From the NCBI GenBank assembly GCA_003254885.1, contig QANT01007646.1, positions 124,001-188,000 on the forward strand: DNA of 64,000 nt, read 5' to 3'. The translations under genes and the position numbers were made by a program. Under the pieces are notes generated by a model. That model saw nothing but the letters and a program-made list of their open reading frames with translations, made no database searches and was not told the origin of the DNA. Positions 38,718 to 50,760 of the stretch are shown here, in pieces. The number at the start of each line of letters is the position of its first letter. Positions within the stretch are counted from its first letter, which is position 1. Source of the DNA: Purshia tridentata (Eukaryota > Streptophyta > Magnoliopsida > Rosales > Rosaceae).

Positions 38718-40358
38718 ATGAAGCCCCCTCTCATTCTCTCTTTCCTCTTGTTTTCTCACTTCCTTCTCTTCCATGGCCCCTCTCTGACCCACGCTGCCGG
38801 TGGCACATGGCAACTCCTCCAACCAAACATCGGCATAGTCGCCATGCACATGCAACTCCTCAACAACGACAGAGTCGCCATCTTCGACCGCACTGACTTC
38901 GGCAAATCCAACCTCTCGCTGCCCGCCGGTAAATGCCGCAACGACCCCACCGAACAAGTTATCAAATTCGACTGCACCGCACATTCCGCCGAGTACGACG
39001 TCGCCACCAATTCTTTTCGACCACTCTTTGTCCAAACCAACGTCTGGTGCTCCTCCGGCGCCGTGGCTCCCGAGGGCCGTCTTATCCAGACTGGAGGTTT
39101 CAATGACGGCGACCGCAAGGTCAGGATTCTCGAGCCCTGCGCGGGTTGTGATTGGAAAGAGGTTGGGGATGGTTTGGCCGCTCGGCGTTGGTACGCGACC
39201 AATCATATTCTGCCAGATGGACGGCAGATTGTGATCGGCGGACGGAGACAGTTCAACTACGAGTTTTATCCGAAAGGCGAGTCGTCTTCGAATGTGTATA
39301 GTTTGCCATTCCTTGTGCAGACTAATGACCCCAACGTTGAGAACAATCTGTACCCGTTTGTTTTTCTCATGCCCGATGGGAGCTTATTTATTTTCGCTAA
39401 CAATCGAGCTATATCGTTCGATTACGTTAAGAACCGCATCATCAAGACGTACCCGGCAATACCCGGTGGAGACCCGAGGTCGTACCCGAGCACCGGCTCC
39501 GCGGTGTTGCTGCCCTTGAAGAACTTGCAGGCTCGGTTTGTTGCGGCTGAGGTTTTGGTTTGTGGTGGAGCTCCCAAAGGGTCTTACGACCAGGCAAGCA
39601 AGGGCACTTTTGTGGGAGCTTTAAACACATGCGCTCGGATCAAAATTACCGACCCGAAGCCGCAGTGGGTTATGGAGACTATGCCCCAAGCTAGAGTCAT
39701 GGGTGACATGACATTCCTCCCAAACGGCGACGTCTTGATCATCAACGGAGCAGCAGTGGGGACTGCCGGGTGGGAATACGCTCGGAACCCAGTTTTGAAG
39801 CCGGTTGTTTACAAACCCGATAATGCAATCGGGTCACGGTTCGAAGAACAAAACCCGACCACCATACCACGAATGTACCATTCCACAGCAATATTGCTAC
39901 GAGATGGTAGAGTGCTTGTTGGTGGTAGCAATCCTCATATTGCGTACAAGTTCGGCCCAAATGTGATTTTTCCAACAGAATTAAGATTAGAAGCATTTTC
40001 TCCTTCATATTTGGAGTCCCGAAACGCAAATCTGCGACCCAAAATTGTTGCACCAAAATCTCAAGCAAAAATAAAGTACGGACAGAAGCTAGCAATTCAA
40101 TTTTCAGTGACGGGAAGAGTAGCACAGAATTTGGTGTCGGTGACGATGGTGACACCGGCTTTCACAACACATTCGTTCTCGATGAATCACAGATTGCTGG
40201 TACTCGCTGCCGAGAAGGTGACGAATTTAGGGAAGTCGACGTTTCAAGTCGAGGTTACAACACCCCCCTCGGGTAATCTTGCACCCTCCGGATATTATCT
40301 TCTCTATGTGGTTCATCAGAAGATTCCAAGCGAGGGCATTTGGGTCCAAATCCTGTGA
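38718..40358 (+). CDS. Glyoxal/galactose oxidase-like (GLOX) secreted copper-radical enzyme
   Basis: Single-exon gene of 546 residues. A strong signal peptide (about 1-26, ending THA-AGG) sends it to the apoplast. The glyoxal-oxidase N-terminal beta-propeller domain follows (about 45-290), then the C-terminal DUF1929 immunoglobulin-like domain (about 425-545). The copper-radical residues of this superfamily are present: Cys111 in VWCSSG, which would crosslink to Tyr159 in RRWYATN; Tyr387-His388 in RMYHST; and His485 in FTTHSF. An active enzyme oxidising aldehydes or alcohols with release of hydrogen peroxide is therefore expected. Plant relatives act in the cell wall, for example in pollen, tapetum or pathogen response. 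The exact substrate cannot be told from sequence. The ATG at 38718 is the first in frame and begins the signal peptide. The upstream TATA box fits. Confidence 0.95.
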   Translation: MKPPLILSFLLFSHFLLFHGPSLTHAAGGTWQLLQPNIGIVAMHMQLLNNDRVAIFDRTDFGKSNLSLPAGKCRNDPTEQVIKFDCTAHSAEYDVATNSFRPLFVQTNVWCSSGAVAPEGRLIQTGGFNDGDRKVRILEPCAGCDWKEVGDGLAARRWYATNHILPDGRQIVIGGRRQFNYEFYPKGESSSNVYSLPFLVQTNDPNVENNLYPFVFLMPDGSLFIFANNRAISFDYVKNRIIKTYPAIPGGDPRSYPSTGSAVLLPLKNLQARFVAAEVLVCGGAPKGSYDQASKGTFVGALNTCARIKITDPKPQWVMETMPQARVMGDMTFLPNGDVLIINGAAVGTAGWEYARNPVLKPVVYKPDNAIGSRFEEQNPTTIPRMYHSTAILLRDGRVLVGGSNPHIAYKFGPNVIFPTELRLEAFSPSYLESRNANLRPKIVAPKSQAKIKYGQKLAIQFSVTGRVAQNLVSVTMVTPAFTTHSFSMNHRLLVLAAEKVTNLGKSTFQVEVTTPPSGNLAPSGYYLLYVVHQKIPSEGIWVQIL

Positions 40359-43300
40359 GGTCCTCACACAATTAAATGAAAATATAACGGTATAGGCTAT
40401 AGCTAGATAGATCATAGATGTCTTCTCGATCTATTTATTTTTCTTTTATTTAAACATGATTATCTGTCAAAAAAGCCATTAGTTCTAGGCTTCTAGCTAG
40501 CTAGTTACATATACTACACTTTCTTTCTGTAACCATTATTTGTCACATGCAGTTTCAATTACAAGTTCTACTTTTTTTATTTACATATCGAAAACAATTG
40601 TACTTAATATTTTTTTTATGATATATATATTAAGATTACAAGGGGTATTAATCTAGAGTGAATAAAGTCACGAGTATTGTTCACACTTTATGCATTATCT
40701 TTTTAGCTAATATCGATGAAATTCACTTGGAACCTACATGATCAGTTAAAATGATTTCAATAGCATTATTAATTTCTATTGGGACAAACAAATGTGATAT
40801 TGTCAGTTTCTCATTTTTAATTTCTTTGCCCAATTTATTTTAAAATTTTGGGTACAATTCACCCAGCTATCATTTTCATCACGACACGACTGAACGGCTA
40901 CGGACAGTTCAGAGAATTAATTAGTAAGCTAAATCTTTTCATAGTTGCATTGAATTCGTTGCTGCATGGGTAAGTCATGCATCACCGGATCGATCACCCC
41001 CAACATCAATGCAATTGAATTTCAAGATTTAGCGTCTAAAATTGTAGAAAGATGGGACCTAATTGGAGTCCTTTTCAATTCCTGGCTGGCCAATTCGATC
41101 AGCTAAATGTCACATTACAAATGTTCACACCAAGCCTATATCTATCAGCCCAAGTCACTTGTTTCGACCTTTTCTGGGTTGGTGACTGACAGACTGGCCA
41201 CAATGCCAGTTATACCACTTGACAATCTATTCCTTTCATGTTTTTTTTTTTTTTTCTAGTTAATTTGCATCTAATTTCAACTATAAATTTGTAGAAGAAA
41301 AAAACAAAAGCAATTGGCTCCAAAACTATTCTCTCAAGTGGGTTCTTGTTCACACAGAAAAACCATTTCTTCATGCCTGCGCTTTATACTTTGGACCAAC
41401 CCCCGTAAGATTTTATCACAGAAAACTTCAAATCCAATCCTTTTCAGATTCCCAAAAATAATCATAATTAAGACGGAAAAAATATAAGAAAACTTCCCAA
41501 TTTGCTAAGCCCAATTCTAGTGATTGACTGACTGTGCGTAAGAAAAATCGAAGACTGCACATGTAATTAATTAAGCACTAATGTACGTACAAAATAATTA
41601 AGATTGAAGAAGTAAACAAAATCTATAATCGAAATCAGATAACACATCACATGTTGTAGAATCTATATGGGAATAAATTCCAGTAGCAAAGGATGCTCGT
41701 GCATGAATGTCATATGTTCATTTGAAACATAAGACCAAATTAGAACGTCATTGTCATATAGTCATCGCAAACATAAGTCCAAAGTCATAAAAGTTGTCTC
41801 CAAATAAGATAAAGACTCGCGCGAGTAGATCATTGTTTTTGCAAAATTGTGTGCTGGGCAGGCGGTGGCAGCTAGCGTCACGGGTTACTGAGGCCTTGAA
41901 AAGATTCACAGATCATGGGTTCATATGGGCCATCGCCATGGCTAGGATTGCAGTCCATTTTCACGAGTTGACGTTCAGACAAGATTGTAAAGAAAAACAA
42001 ACCAGCTAACATGTAGTAAAGATGGACCTGAAAAGCCTTCAAGCTCCAGAATCCCATTTTGTCTTCTGCGAAACAAACTAGTTCTAATGTCATGGGCTCT
42101 ACTATAGGTCTCTCCTATCTTAGGGCTGGGCTTCTCCCTAATATTGAACTATTTCTCATAGAATTGAATCGCTATAATAGTCAAAGCCCTTTCATTCATT
42201 GATTTCGAAATCCTTACTATATTTTTTTTTTAGGCTTAGGCTATTCCGAACACTCTCTATTGCTGAGTTGATCACCCTTAAAATATTTGACAATAATCTA
42301 TCAAAATATTTGTGTTATTTCGATGATTAAGTACTGAATCCTTTTGTATATTTATACTATTCAGCAATAGTCTACCAAAATAATACAAATATTTCTATAG
42401 ACTATTATCGAATGTCTCAAGAGTGGTCAACCTAGCAATGAACTCAACAATGAAGGGTGATCGGAATAGTCTGCCCCTTCTTTTTATTTTGTTGTTTTCG
42501 CATCTAAATTGAGTTTATTATGCTTTCATACATGAAAATTGAATATTTTTACTGAAAAGGTTTCTGCTTAGCCTAGCCCAATCATTTTAATGGGCTTAAT
42601 TGGGCTAAAAACTTCAGTCCGGCCTAACTCATTTCTTATTGCACAATTGAAAGAATCGGTTGTAAGAGAAGGAGCTCCACAGATGCATTACCGGCTAACT
42701 ATCAATTGAAAATCGAAGGCGGATGCAATATCATAAGATAAGACAGATCGTTGTCCCTGTTACAAAAGAAGCCGTTACTGTTGCCGCTGCATCTCTTGTC
42801 GTAACCGGTGTTATTGTTACAGTAAGCGCTGCAACCCATTCAGCCCGTCGCTTTTGACACTTCTCAAAAGTTGAGAACGTGACTACCATTGGGAAATCAG
42901 AGCTTCAGCTAATCTTGCACCTCTGGCTAATATATTTTATTTGACAATTTGAGGTTGCCAAATTGTCTGAATGAAAGGTGGACGAATGTGTAAACGAGTA
43001 ATAATTCGTATCTACCTAATCCGCCATCTATGGAATAAATTCAATGTAACGCCTTCTTGAAACGAACATGCATTTACCGAAATTTAATATTGCACTACAG
43101 TAATTAAGTTGAAACTATGAGGAATTCAATTTACAACTTACCTTCTGTTTGCTGTTGCAGAATTGGTTTCAAGGTTATATGCTAAGCCACAGTGATAAAA
43201 GAACGCTTGCATCACACATTCAAATTCCAAAAGGGTGCCACAAAAATTTGATACGCCCAAAACATAAAATCCATACCATTCATCAGTTACTTAAAAGATC

Positions 43301-43428
43301 CCAACAAAACACAAAGCAAATTACAGCTAGTGTATGAGATTGAAGTGCCTATGTACAGAAGGCATAACAATGTCTGCCTAAATCACCTAATTACCCAAAA
43401 CGGAAAGTACTAAGCACCTAAAAAAAAT
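40359..43428. other. Intergenic region between convergent GLOX and histone H3.3 genes
   Basis: AT-rich with no supported gene. Includes the GLOX 3'UTR at the left (TA run near 40,622) and the presumed H3.3 3'UTR at the right. A 44-codon frame at 42723-42857 lies in a locally GC-richer patch but has no recognisable relatives. Confidence 0.6.
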
Positions 43429-44094
<666 letters not shown>

Positions 44095-44109
44095 TCACAG
44101 AAAAACAAT

Positions 44110-44204
44110 CTGAAATCAGAGACGAAGAATAGATCAGAAACGCAAAGATCGCTAATCTTGAACCCAGAAAGAGAAGATAATTTGGGGTTAGGGAGCTTTC
44201 GTAC
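44110..44204 (-). promoter_or_regulatory. H3.3 leader intron
   Basis: On the minus strand a donor (AAGG then GTACGAAAGC) at 44204 and an acceptor (GATTTCAG) ending at 44110 bracket 95 bases inside the leader. A 30-base second leader exon runs into the ATG. Based on splice consensus and on the known leader introns of plant H3.3 genes. Confidence 0.7.
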
Positions 44205-44291
44205 CCTTTGAGAGAGAGAAATTAGGGTTTGGATTACAATAATGAAGACCGGATAGAAAATGTGTGAAAAAAAAGTGGAGAAAGTACAGGC

Positions 44292-44299
44292 ATTTATAT
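44292..44299 (-). promoter_or_regulatory. TATA box of the H3.3 gene
   Basis: ATATAAAT on the minus strand lies about 90 bases upstream of the leader-intron donor. It predicts a start near 44,262. Confidence 0.55.
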
Positions 44300-44749
44300 G
44301 AGTCGTTTAACTGGGAGAGTCGGTGGAAACGTGAACTGGAGTCTGCGACAACAAATTAGATTTGGAGAAGGATTAAGATCTTAATCCGTGTGCTCTGTCT
44401 TTCTCACTCCCTGATTGGTTGGTCCGTGACGCACGGATTGCCAACATGGACGAGTTGTGTTTCTTTTGTGAGAGTATTTACAATGAGTCGTGGGTACGCC
44501 AACTCGGCCGAGTCTGTAGAGCCTGACACAAACCAGAGCAGTTGTAACGAAAGCCTTAACGACTTGTCGTTGTGACAGCGAACGGTTGGATATGCCTACG
44601 TCGTGATGTGAGTCGTCCACTGTCCTCTTGTATTGCACAAAGCGACTTGTCGGCGACAACGAAGGGCATTCCGTTTCTCGATTTTGCGAAACGACGTCGT
44701 TTCGACCCATTTTTCCTTAGCCTCTGGAATTGGAAGGTTTGGTGGTTCA
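44300..44749. promoter_or_regulatory. Shared divergent promoter region, H3.3 and TMEM234-like
   Basis: The interval separates two head-to-head genes, with about 670 bp between start codons. It has no repeat content and is more GC-rich than most intergenic DNA in the window. No TATA box was evident for the rightward gene. The short frames here are not gene-like. Confidence 0.4.
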
Positions 44750-45945
44750 ATGGAGGGTAACAAGAAGAAGGGTTACGCGTGGGCAATCTCAGCCGGACTA
44801 AACGCAGCTCTCGCTGCTGTTTCGGCGAAGTTCTTCACTCCTCAGGTGATTTTCCCATATACAATTTGTGAATTTAAGACCCTTGGATCTACATCTGAAA
44901 AAACTAGAAATTGTATTTGTGGTTAATTGCACTGGTTGATTTGTGATTGAGCTGAATCATTATTATTATTTGAACAGATTGTTAGGTATGGTTTTGTGAT
45001 ATTATTCAACGTGACAATGTGGGGGTGTTATGTGAACAGCCTTAAAGCTCTCTCATCTCTGCAAGCTACTGTGACCAACTTTGCTGCTAACTTCCTCTCT
45101 TCTGGGTTAGCTGGATACTTCTTGTTCCAAGAACCTTTGTCTTTTCAGGTAAAACAATACATGCTTGTGGAACAACTCATATCTATGCGTTTTCTTATGC
45201 TTTAAATGACCGAATTTATAAACTCTGTCCTGTTACTTATACAAGATGTTCATTGTGTACAAATGTGTGAAGAAATTAACAAAATAATGGCATTGTTAAC
45301 ATCTAGTAGTTAGCATTTGGTGCAGAAAATTGATGGGAAGATTTCCACCTCGGTTAGCTAATTTAGCTTGGCCTCTATCAATATTATGCTCATTCTGAAA
45401 CTAGTTCAGTAAAGAAGAAATTGAAACACTTTTATGCTTCATGTGTTTTGTGGTTGCTTCTTTTTTTTCTCTTTTTAATTTATGTTTAAGATAAATGTGT
45501 CTTTTTCTGTGATCTTACTTGTTTCTGGTGACCATTATCTTAAAAAATACACAATTGTTGGAGCTTTCAACCAAATATCTGGTTTCTGAAACTACACCTA
45601 GCAAGACTATCTTAAAAATTATACAAATGGTTGAGCTTTCATTAAATATCCGGTTTCTGGTTTCGGACACTACACCTAACAAAACTATTTACTAATTTCT
45701 CAGCCGTCCATGGTTGGAATAAAACAGACAATAAATGGGATGCTAATTTGCATTTGTGTTCCCATATGTAGTAATTTTTCATTTCAATAACAATGTGCAA
45801 ATATGGCTTGAGCCTTCTAACTTGTTTTTCTGCATATCTGATGAGAATGCTTGTTTGATAGTGGTTTGCAGGTGCCCTGCTCATTGTTGTAGGTTCACTT
45901 GTGCTTAGTAAGTCAAGCATTGAGAAGAAGACCAGGACGGATTAA
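44750..45945 (+). CDS. TMEM234-like small membrane protein
   Basis: Three exons (44750-44845, 44978-45148, 45862-45945) join in phase to 116 residues. The order is a short basic N-terminus (MEGNKKKGYAW), then helices around ISAGLNAALAAVSAKFF, VILFNVTMWGCYVNSLKALSS, TVTNFAANFLSSGLAGYFLF and WFAGALLIVVGSLVL. That makes four hydrophobic segments and a charged cytosolic tail (SSIEKKTRTD). The pattern and the EPLSF-WF-GALLI motif match the transmembrane protein 234 family, distantly related to EamA/DMT-type transporters. The molecular function of the plant protein is not established. Intron 2 is long (45149-45861) but has good GT-AG ends. Confidence 0.88.
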
Positions 45946-47193
45946 TGCTTCTGCATTTCACTTGACCCATCTGGTTAAGATATCGGATATACTGGTTAAG
46001 AATAGATACCAGTGTAGAAGAAGATTGATATTTTGAAGATGTACATATATACAATACAATAATGAGTTTTGTTTTTTTGCAACTTTATGCCTACTCCCCA
46101 AGTGTTGCACTCCTTTTAAATTGTGAATTGGTGGGACTTCATGTCTACACATTACACTGCCACAACCACAATTTGTGGCTTAACTTTGAAGAAGTTTAAC
46201 CGCTAACCTATGGTGTTCCTTGGGGGACAAGTTCTATATAATTTAGTTGATTTCATACTTATTTCGTGTTATGGATATTTGAAATTATGAAAAGTAATAT
46301 ACTATTTCATACTTGTTTGGTGTTATTGTTAGTATTCAAAGTACATTTTTTAGGTATTTGTCATAGCTAATTTCAGTAAAATTATTATTTAATAGATTGG
46401 ATTAAATCCTAGTCAATTGTTGAATTGGATTCGATTGAATGAAAGTTTAAAATCTAAGTGGATACAATTAAGTTTTGTATCCAATACAAAACTTATGTAA
46501 AATCTACGAATCGAGGATACATTTTCTTGGAGATCTTCATGAATTATGAGAAAATTTATTATTGTTGACCAAAAAAAAAATTATGATCATGTTAAGTCAC
46601 GTCACATTTTACTTTCAACCACACGATTTTAAAAAAATAATTGAAGTTGCACGAATCTCTAGCCCAAGCCACATTGGATGACTCCGACCACTAGAAGCCA
46701 TGTCGAGTAGACTCATCTCAAAGAGGCTAGTCGTATAGTAAACCCGCTCAAATAGTAACGTATTCAATTTAATTGCGAGATCAGTTACATAAAAAACAGT
46801 AAAAAGAAGAAAGAAAAAAAAAAAAGAAGAAGACAAAGATAGCTAGATGATGAAAAACAGTATTATTATTATTTAAATATTTATTGATAATTTATTTATA
46901 ATTATATACTTTAACGATCTTCAATTAATTTAGTTTTTTTAAAATAAATCTTAATTAGTTATTATTTTTAGATGGCATAACCGAAATAAGAGTTTGAAGA
47001 CCATGGTCTTACACAAGCATTATCCCAGGTAAAACCCCACACCCTCATGCCGCTACAAGTCCACATCTACATCGTCTGATGAAAGAGCGTAAAAAGTAGA
47101 AAATTCTTCTCTTCTTGTACTTGCTATTCTCCTTCCACGGGTTTTCATCATCTTCCACAATCAGGGTTTCCCTCAACTCTCTCACTCTCTCTG
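45946..47193. other. Intergenic region and BPC gene leader
   Basis: Left half is AT-rich 3' flank with no gene. The right end (about 47,050-47,193) is a CT-rich block ending in a donor site (CTCTCTG then GTAAAG). I interpret it as the first, non-coding exon of the BPC gene. Confidence 0.5.
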
Positions 47194-48030
47194 GTAAAGC
47201 TCCGATTTCCTTCTACCTCTTCTTCCATGCCGATTTTTCATTTTCAAGTTTAATTCTCTGATTATGCTCAAAGTCTTTTTTGTCCACCACAGTTGTCTTA
47301 GTTTCTAATTGAACGCGGTTCTAGGTGGTGCTTTCAGAGCAGCTTCGAATAAGTTTGGTGTCAGTCACTGTATGTTTGATTTTAGCTGCGATTGTTTTTT
47401 CATTGTGCAAATGAAGCTTGCTATGGGCAGATTGGATTTTGGATTTCTAGGGTTTAGTTTTGCTGCTTAGGAACTGATTCTCTGAAGCTGCAGTTTCTAC
47501 AGATTTTGAATATTTAATTTTAGCTCTCGTCTGAGAATTTATTGGACGTTTCAGAATCGTTTTGTGTGTTGACCAGATGAAGTCAATTTTAAGTTCCATT
47601 TTGTCGATACTTAAAACCTTGAAGATTGGCTAGTGCGTACGAACATTGTTTTAGTACAATCGATATGAGCTCCCTCTTGAATAAGTCATAAGAGTTCTGT
47701 GCATTTTGAGTCTCTGTGATTGACCAATATGTCCATATATCACATAATGTTTATAAGTCATCATTAATTTCGAAAAAGGGATATTGATTTTGTAGTTGAT
47801 TCCATGATTGTTACACTAGGTTTATTCCATCCGTTTTGTTGTGATTTTCATGACTACCAATGAAGTTGCCATGTTTGTATATGTAAGGTCTATATGCAAA
47901 ATCTGAACTTTTTTTTTTTACATCAAAACTGCAGAATCCATAGTCTCAATGTTGGTTTGATGTTCAACCAGCCAAGCATTGTACTTGCAGTGGAGTTGTG
48001 AAACGTGTTTTTGCTATTTGCTGATATCAG
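47194..48030 (+). promoter_or_regulatory. Leader intron of the BPC gene
   Basis: A consensus donor at 47194 (GTAAAG) and an acceptor ending at 48030 (GATATCAG) define an 837-bp intron. It ends exactly before the ATG, so the first coding exon starts with the start codon. Inferred from splice signals and the CT-rich leader upstream. Confidence 0.5.
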
Positions 48031-49184
48031 ATGGATGATGGTGGGCATCGTGAAAATGGAAGACACAAAGCAGATCAGTATAAAGCAGCTCAGGGTCAGG
48101 TATCTGAATCAATTTCATGAGTTTGATGTGAAATTGTGAATTAGCACGTATAACTTATAACCTCTTTTTATAAGGTATGCTGTGTATACATTTTCCCTTG
48201 TAAGCCATATGTGATAACATTCTGTCTCATTTTATGTTTCAGTGGTATGTGCAACATCAGCCATCGATGAAACAGATAATGGCCATAATGGCCGAAAGGG
48301 ATGCAGCCATTCAAGAAAGAAATCTGGCCTTTTCTGAGAAAAAGGCTGCCCTTGCAGAGCGAGATATGGCACTCCTGCAACGAGATGCAGCAATTGCGGA
48401 ACGAAATAATGCCATAATGGAACGAGACAATGCCATTGCAACTCTTCAGTACCGAGAAAACTCCTTAAACAGTGGTAATTTGTCTTCATGTCCACCAGGA
48501 TGCCAAATTTCACGTGGGGTCAAACATATGCACCACCCACAGCAGAATGTACATCATCTGCCTCACATGGACGAAGCTTCTTATAGTACAAGGGATATGC
48601 ACACAAGCAATCCTCTCCCAATGCCACCAGATGCTTCTGTGCCTACAAAGTCACGACTGGTCAAACGACCAAAGGAGCCCAAGACTATGCCGCCAAATAA
48701 GAAAACTTCAAAAACACCAAGGAAGGTGAAGAGGGAGAGTGAGGACTTGAATAAGATGACATTTGATAAATTACATGAGTGGAAGGGAGGTCAAGATATG
48801 GATGGTGGTGATGATCTTAACAAACAGTTGGTTGTGTCAAAGTCTGACTGGAAATGTCAGGACCTTGGGTTGAACCAGGTTGCATATGATGAGTCGACCA
48901 TGCCAGCACCAGTATGCTCCTGCACTGGTGTCCTGAGGCAGTGTTACAAGTGGGGGAATGGGGGTTGGCAATCCTCATGTTGCACTACTACAATGTCAAT
49001 GTACCCATTGCCGGCAGTGCCCAATAAACGACATGCCCGAGTTGGTGGCCGAAAGATGAGTGGGAGTGCTTTCAATAAGCTACTTAGCCGGCTCGCAGCT
49101 GAAGGCCATGATCTCTCAAATCCAGTTGATCTCAAGGACAACTGGGCCAAGCATGGAACAAATCGCTATATCACAATCAAGTAG
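48031..49184 (+). CDS. BASIC PENTACYSTEINE (BBR/BPC, group II, BPC4/5/6-like) GAGA-binding factor
   Basis: Two coding exons (48031-48099 and 48243-49184) give 336 residues. An N-terminal Ala/Glu/Arg-rich coiled coil (about 35-95) has repeats of the form AxxERDxA, typical of group II BPC proteins. A basic Lys/Arg/Pro stretch (about 160-190) is the likely nuclear-localisation signal. The C-terminal BPC domain (about 245-336) has the five signature cysteines at about 248, 250, 257, 269 and 270, within [19 protein letters not shown] and the [14 protein letters not shown] block. It ends [12 protein letters not shown]. These nuclear proteins bind GA-rich repeats and recruit chromatin regulators to homeotic and other promoters. 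GA/CT runs occur in several neighbouring genes, but no link can be claimed. Confidence 0.96.
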
Positions 49185-50370
49185 ACCTGAAGAAATTTAA
49201 GTTGGGTGGAGGTACAGAGAGGTAGGAGAAGGGCACATAGTCATCAGGTATGCATATCAATTGTTCTTTTCAGCTTGGTGGCGGGGGTAATAAAGATTTG
49301 ATAATAGGCAGTTGAAGTTGTTTGGGTTTGGGAATCTAGGCAATCGACTAAGCTTTTTTCCTACAAATTGTTGTCATCTCTCTCTTGTTGACCACGTTCA
49401 ATGCAGCAGCAGCAATAGCCATGAAAAGGCCTCGTCAATTTCTCCCCAATTTTTTCCACATTATATGTGGCGGAATGGCTTGAATTTTGAGATTTTTCTG
49501 AAGGGCCGAGTGAGCAATGAATGGAGTAAGGCTTATTTCTGATAGTCTTTGGTTAAATTGCATGGTCTAGGGCTTGGGCTGTATTTGTACGAACATAACC
49601 TTAATTCACATGTGATGTATGATTGTATCAAACCCTGTTGGTTAGACAAGTTAATTAAGTACATAAAAGTACTTGGACTAATATCCGGAGGGCTTAGTTT
49701 CATGTTTGAATTATTCTACTTTTAGAATTAAGATTCAATTCGGGTGTCTAATCCCAAGGACTAAATTTTATCTTTTAATTAATCTCTTTTTCTAGAAATT
49801 TTTTTTCTTAATTCGTCATTTTATGGCCATCTGAAAGACCTTAAATTTTATGTTAAATTTGATAATTCTGAACTACTTGTCCCCTCATTGGTCTTACGAA
49901 ATAGGCATTGCATCAAGTACCATTTCTTCAAAAAAAAGGTAACTCCCGGAGATAAATTATTTCAGAACGATCATAACAAAGATACCAAACGGCCACAATT
50001 CAAATCATTCAAACTGAAGAAATCTCCAACTGCGAATCAAATGACACACCATTTAGAGAGATGCAAGGAAAATCTGGGATCTGAAGCTTCAGTTACAAAA
50101 AACTGGATTACACTGCTTAAAATTGAATAGATTAGACCTGACGCAGCTCAATGTATTGCCGAATAATACAGGTCACTGAATTTCAAGCTAAGAGAGTTAG
50201 AAACTGAACTGAAGCTTCTGCAAGTCAAATAGTTAAAACGCTAAATTTCATGTTAACTTTGATAATGCAATAGAACCGTCCTATATCCATCCTGAAAGAA
50301 TAATAGGAAGTAGCTAGTACTCTTATTATTACTCTTATTAAGAAAAAAAGAAAAGAAAAGAAACATCATT
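49185..50370. other. BPC 3' flank and interval before the snoRNA cluster
   Basis: The left 400 bases are the probable BPC 3'UTR. The rest has no coding signal. It contains a 12-bp perfect inverted repeat (GAAGCTTCAGTT at 50083-50094 against its complement at 50207-50218), which may lie in the 3' part of the leftward snoRNA precursor. No additional pair of C and D boxes was found here. Confidence 0.5.
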
Positions 50371-50449
50371 GCTGTGTCAGATAACAAATCATCAGCATCC
50401 ATAAGTCAGACAGGGATAACTGTTCATATTGTGTCTCATCATCCACGGC
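50371..50449 (-). ncRNA. Box C/D snoRNA (third in cluster), predicted to guide 25S rRNA methylation
   Basis: 79 bases on the minus strand. The closing stem pairs GCCGTG at the 5' end with CACAGC at the 3' end, with one mismatch. The C box is ATGATGA (50436-50442), the D' box CTGA (50406-50409), the C' box a TGATGA form (about 50387-50394) and the D box CTGA (50377-50380). Immediately upstream of D' the guide element is complementary to 13 bases, ACAGGGATAACTG. From memory, that string lies in the conserved peptidyl-transferase-centre region of plant 25S rRNA. By the D+5 rule the second G of ACAGG would be 2'-O-methylated. Box order, stem and target agree, so I am fairly sure. No name is assigned. 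Confidence 0.82.
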
Positions 50450-50504
50450 ATTTGATCGAGCCTTTAGTTTTTAACGGACAAACACAAAATATAACTTTAA
50501 CAGA

Positions 50505-50587
50505 GCCTCAGACCGTCCTAGTTCATGATATACTTTTTTCAACACTTAGGCAAATTGCCTTCTGTCGAATACATAGTCATCACTGGC
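50505..50587 (-). ncRNA. Box C/D snoRNA (second in cluster), predicted to guide 18S rRNA methylation
   Basis: 83 bases on the minus strand. The closing stem is GCC with GGC. The C box is GTGATGA (50577-50583), a C'-like ATCATGA lies at 50523-50529, and the D box is CTGA (50508-50511). The guide just upstream of D is complementary to ACCGTCCTAGT. That is an 11-base match to the plant 18S rRNA segment reading GATACCGTCCTAGTCTC, as I recall it. The D+5 rule points at the U in ACCGU. Transcription is from the same strand as its neighbours. Confidence 0.78.
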
Positions 50588-50738
50588 AATCGTTCGATGA
50601 AAGATATACAAGCCAAACAGTAACAGAGATTATGAAATTAAATCATTTTCACTTGAAAAAAATTAACAGGAAATAACAGCATGCTTCATGTTTCTTAGAC
50701 CTAAAAATAATAGAAGAATTAAACAAAGAAATAAAAAG

Positions 50739-50760
50739 CGAGAGAGAGAGAGAGAGAGAG
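50739..50760. repeat. (AG)n microsatellite between snoRNAs
   Basis: About ten AG units, overlapping by a few bases the 3' side of the first snoRNA closing stem and otherwise in the spacer. Confidence 0.85.

Noticed and set aside
38607-39206. 199-codon antisense frame over the GLOX gene
   Set aside because: Shadow of the GC-rich coding exon, which has complete catalytic residues on the plus strand.
50374-50676. A 100-codon plus-strand frame over the snoRNA region
   Set aside because: No protein-family features; it lies antisense to two snoRNAs and its composition is that of random AT-rich DNA.
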